Source: CAYINU01 sp964364855 (GTDB lineage: Bacteria > Margulisbacteria > Marinamargulisbacteria > CAYINU01). Taken from it: DNA of 8,334 bases. The stretch spans positions 1-8,334 of the forward strand of contig CAYINU010000075.1 of the NCBI GenBank assembly GCA_964364855.1. Direction: 5' to 3'. How positions within the stretch are numbered: the first letter of the stretch is position 1; the number at the start of each line of letters is the position of its first letter. Below the pieces are notes generated by a model. That model saw only the letters and a list, made by a program, of their open reading frames with translations, ran no database searches and had not been told where the DNA came from. Position numbers and translations under genes: made by a program. Positions 6,106-8,334 of the stretch are shown piece by piece.

Positions 6106-8334
6106 TTAGCCGCCAAAAACGGCGAGCTGTTCTCGGAGTTTTTCGGAGTTGGCCTTCAACCCATCTACCTGATCGCGAATTTTTTGAACCACGGCCTCTG
6201 GCGCTTTGGAGACAAAGGCATCATTGGAAAGCTTGGCTTCCAAATGGCTGATTTCGGCCGCCAGCTTGACCTGCCGTTCCGCCAGGCGCTTGCGTTCTTT
6301 GTCCACATCAATGACACCGGCCAGGGGAAGGTATATCTTGATTTGCTCGGCAACCGATACGGCGGAACCCTGCGGAACAGCGGATAAGTCATAGGTGATT
6401 TCGCATGCTGACAACCCAGCTAGCTGACAAATGAGCGGCTCGACTTGGCCCAAGCGCTCGGCCATATCACGGTCCGGGGCATCCAAGATCACCTTGCAGC
6501 GCACGGAAGGCGGAACCTGAACGGATTTGCGCATATGGCGAATTTCCCGTACGACAGCCATGGTCATGGCCATCAACGCGGTCGCACCATCATCATCAAC
6601 GACGGGCAACACCGGCCACGCAGCCGTTATCAAGTCAGGTTCGCTCACCCACCCTTTTTCGTAAAATCCCTGCCATAGGGCTTCAGACACAAAGGGCATC
6701 ACCGGGTGTAACAGCTTCATCAGAGTCGTCAGGACAAAGACCAACACCGGCGTGGCGTCAGCCTTGCGGGACTTGGCCATTTCGAGGTACCAATCGCAAA
6801 AATCGTTCCAGGCAAATTCCCATAACGATTCGGTGAGGGCAGCAAAATTGTAGGCCGCCATTCCGGCCTCCACTGCCTCAATCGTCGCCGCCAACCGAGA
6901 CAACATCCACCGGTCGGCAATATGGGTCACCGCCGGACATGTTCCGGGTGGCGGAAGGGCCGCCTCGACCACGCTCATTTGCACAAAACGGGCTGCATTC
7001 CAGAGTTTATTGGCAAAATGTTTGCCGGCCAGTAGGCGGTCATCCGAAAACGTGATGTCCTGACCGCCCAAAGTCGATAGCGAGGCCAGACAGTAGCGCA
7101 ACGCATCGGCCCCATGGCTATCAATCAACGCGAGAGGATCGATGACATTACCGATGGATTTGCTCATCTTTTTGCCGTCTTTATCCCGCACCAAGCCGTG
7201 AATATAGACATCCTCGAACGGCTTTTCTTTCATTTGGAAAAGGCCCATCACGATCATTCGCGACACCCAAAACGTGATGATGTCATAGCCCGTAATAAGT
7301 ATGGATGTCGGGTAATAGCGTTTCAGATCCGGCGATTTTTTTGGCCAGCCCAATGTCGAAAACGGCCAGAGCGCCGAGGAAAACCAGGTGTCCAAGACGT
7401 CGGGATCTTGGGCCAACTCATGACCATGGCAGCGAGGACATGCAGTGGGCACGGCTTCGGAAACGATCGGATCGTTTGGAGAGCACGAGCAATACCAAAC
7501 CGGGATCTGATGTCCCCACCAGATTTGGCGGGAAATACACCAATCTCGGATGTTCTCCATCCAGTTAAAATACAGCTTCTCCCAACGTCCGCGGGGATAA
7601 AAACGAATAGACTCGTCCGTGACCGCGCTCATGGCCGGTTCAGCCAAGGGCTTCATGCGCACAAACCACTGATAGGACAAGTAGGGTTCAACAATCGTGT
7701 TACAGCGTGAGCAGTGGCCCACGGACAGGGCATGCGCTTGGGTGGACATTAAAAAACCTTCTGTTTCCAAATCCTTTACCAACCGAGCCCGACACTCCGC
7801 CCGATCCAGTCCCCGATACGCCGCAGGAACGGCATCCGTCATCGCCCCGCCCTCGTCCATCACCACAATCTGTTCCAAGTTGTGGCGTTGGCCCATCCCA
7901 AAGTCGTTGGGGTCATGGGCCGGAGTCACCTTCACCGCACCCGTTCCAAAGGCGGGATCGACGGCCGTATCTCCGATGATGGGGATATCACGCCGGGTAA
8001 AGGGCACGCGCAGGGTTTTACCGATCAGATGCCGGTACCGATCGTCATCCGGATGGACAGCCACGGCGGTATCGCCAAATAGCGTCTCCGGACGTGTCGT
8101 GGCCACAATCATGTCGATCCCTTCGCCACGGTAGGTGATATGCCAAAGATGTCCCGCTTTGTCCTGGTGGGTGACTTCGATGTCTGACAACGCCGTACGG
8201 CAGCGCGGACACCAGTTAATGATGTAACGACCCCGGTAAATATGGCCCTGGTTATATAAGGTAACAAAATGATGGCGGACCGCCTGCGTCATCGCCGGAT
8301 CCATCGTAAAACGCTCGTGGGTCCAGTCTACCGA
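6106..8334 (-). CDS. valS: Valyl-tRNA synthetase, 5' end cut by window edge
   Basis: Class I aminoacyl-tRNA synthetase charging tRNA(Val) in the cytoplasm. The frame stays open to the right edge and 742 residues are visible; the Rossmann-fold start with the HIGH motif lies outside. The cut protein begins SVDWTHERFTMDP, a sequence typical of ValRS. Visible in order: a WCPRC pair (about 41-45), the CP1 editing domain with TTRPETLFGDTAVAVHP (about 79-95) and the GTGAVKVTPAHDPNDF stretch (about 130-145), a second CxxC (about 208-211), DWCISRQIWWGHQIPVWYC (about 264-282), a likely zinc-binding Cys set (about 282, 284, 299, 302), DVLDTWFSSALWPFSTLGWP, the KMSKS loop (about 389-393), an anticodon-binding domain, and a Lys/Glu-rich C-terminal coiled-coil arm (about the last 65 residues). 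Nothing appears broken. It stops in TAA one base before the folC ATG, so it probably leads the operon or follows genes outside the window. The identification is very secure. Confidence 0.98.
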   Translation of the reverse strand, partial: SVDWTHERFTMDPAMTQAVRHHFVTLYNQGHIYRGRYIINWCPRCRTALSDIEVTHQDKAGHLWHITYRGEGIDMIVATTRPETLFGDTAVAVHPDDDRYRHLIGKTLRVPFTRRDIPIIGDTAVDPAFGTGAVKVTPAHDPNDFGMGQRHNLEQIVVMDEGGAMTDAVPAAYRGLDRAECRARLVKDLETEGFLMSTQAHALSVGHCSRCNTIVEPYLSYQWFVRMKPLAEPAMSAVTDESIRFYPRGRWEKLYFNWMENIRDWCISRQIWWGHQIPVWYCSCSPNDPIVSEAVPTACPRCHGHELAQDPDVLDTWFSSALWPFSTLGWPKKSPDLKRYYPTSILITGYDIITFWVSRMIVMGLFQMKEKPFEDVYIHGLVRDKDGKKMSKSIGNVIDPLALIDSHGADALRYCLASLSTLGGQDITFSDDRLLAGKHFANKLWNAARFVQMSVVEAALPPPGTCPAVTHIADRWMLSRLAATIEAVEAGMAAYNFAALTESLWEFAWNDFCDWYLEMAKSRKADATPVLVFVLTTLMKLLHPVMPFVSEALWQGFYEKGWVSEPDLITAAWPVLPVVDDDGATALMAMTMAVVREIRHMRKSVQVPPSVRCKVILDAPDRDMAERLGQVEPLICQLAGLSACEITYDLSAVPQGSAVSVAEQIKIYLPLAGVIDVDKERKRLAERQVKLAAEISHLEAKLSNDAFVSKAPEAVVQKIRDQVDGLKANSEKLREQLAVFGG

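Noticed and set aside
6105..6116. TTG at 6116 as an alternative folC start
   Set aside because: It would overlap the valS end and has no Shine-Dalgarno. The ATG at 6104 directly after the valS TAA fits better.
7114..7710. 198-codon open frame on the plus strand opposite valS
   Set aside because: Antisense to an intact ValRS catalytic region, with no family features and no plausible operon partner.
6106..8334. ValRS seeming to lack the HIGH motif
   Set aside because: The missing part lies beyond the right edge. The frame is open to the last base and starts with typical internal ValRS sequence, so this is truncation by the window, not gene decay.

Overview
The window is a compact bacterial operon-like block in which every convincing gene lies on the minus strand, so transcription runs from the right edge to the left edge. 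Gene content (a ValRS with the bacterial C-terminal coiled-coil arm, FolC, an FtsL/FtsI division pair, a DUF1275 protein and a FlgD-type Ig domain) is clearly bacterial. I see no single marker that fixes the phylum. Base composition looks moderate, and alternative starts (GTG for the aminotransferase, TTG for FtsI) are used freely. An uncultured lineage is plausible but is only my inference.

Layout in transcription order (high to low coordinates): valS, 5' end cut by the window (8334-6106); folC (6104-4896); an FtsL-like small membrane protein (4899-4624); FtsI/class B penicillin-binding protein (4637-2940); an unrecognised four-cysteine protein (2909-2541); two adjacent 120-residue four-helix SMR/EamA-type half transporters (2534-2172 and 2175-1813); a class I aspartate-type aminotransferase (1745-534); a short orphan FlgD-type Ig domain protein (490-149); and the first 36 codons of a DUF1275 (YoaK-like) membrane protein (108-1).

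From valS to the second transporter gene the spacing is that of a single transcription unit: 1 nt between valS and folC, ATGA overlap folC/ftsL, 14-nt overlap ftsL/ftsI, 30 nt to the Cys4 gene, 6 nt to the first transporter, and ATGA overlap between the two transporters. The aminotransferase follows after 67 nt with its own strong Shine-Dalgarno. It could be read through or have a separate promoter. A new regulatory signal appears only between the aminotransferase and the Ig-domain gene, where there is an extended -10 element.

The genes mix translation (ValRS), folate and one-carbon metabolism (FolC), septal peptidoglycan synthesis (FtsL, FtsI), small-molecule or lipid transport (the half-transporter pair) and amino-acid metabolism (aminotransferase). 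The least ordinary points are the ftsL-ftsI pair attached to valS-folC with no dcw-cluster genes in view, the transporter pair whose charge distribution predicts opposite membrane topologies, the unknown Cys4 protein, and the orphan FlgD-type Ig domain with a displaced Shine-Dalgarno and a possible leaderless start. There is no stretch longer than 300 bases without a gene. I found no tRNA, rRNA, CRISPR array, insertion sequence or convincing terminator.
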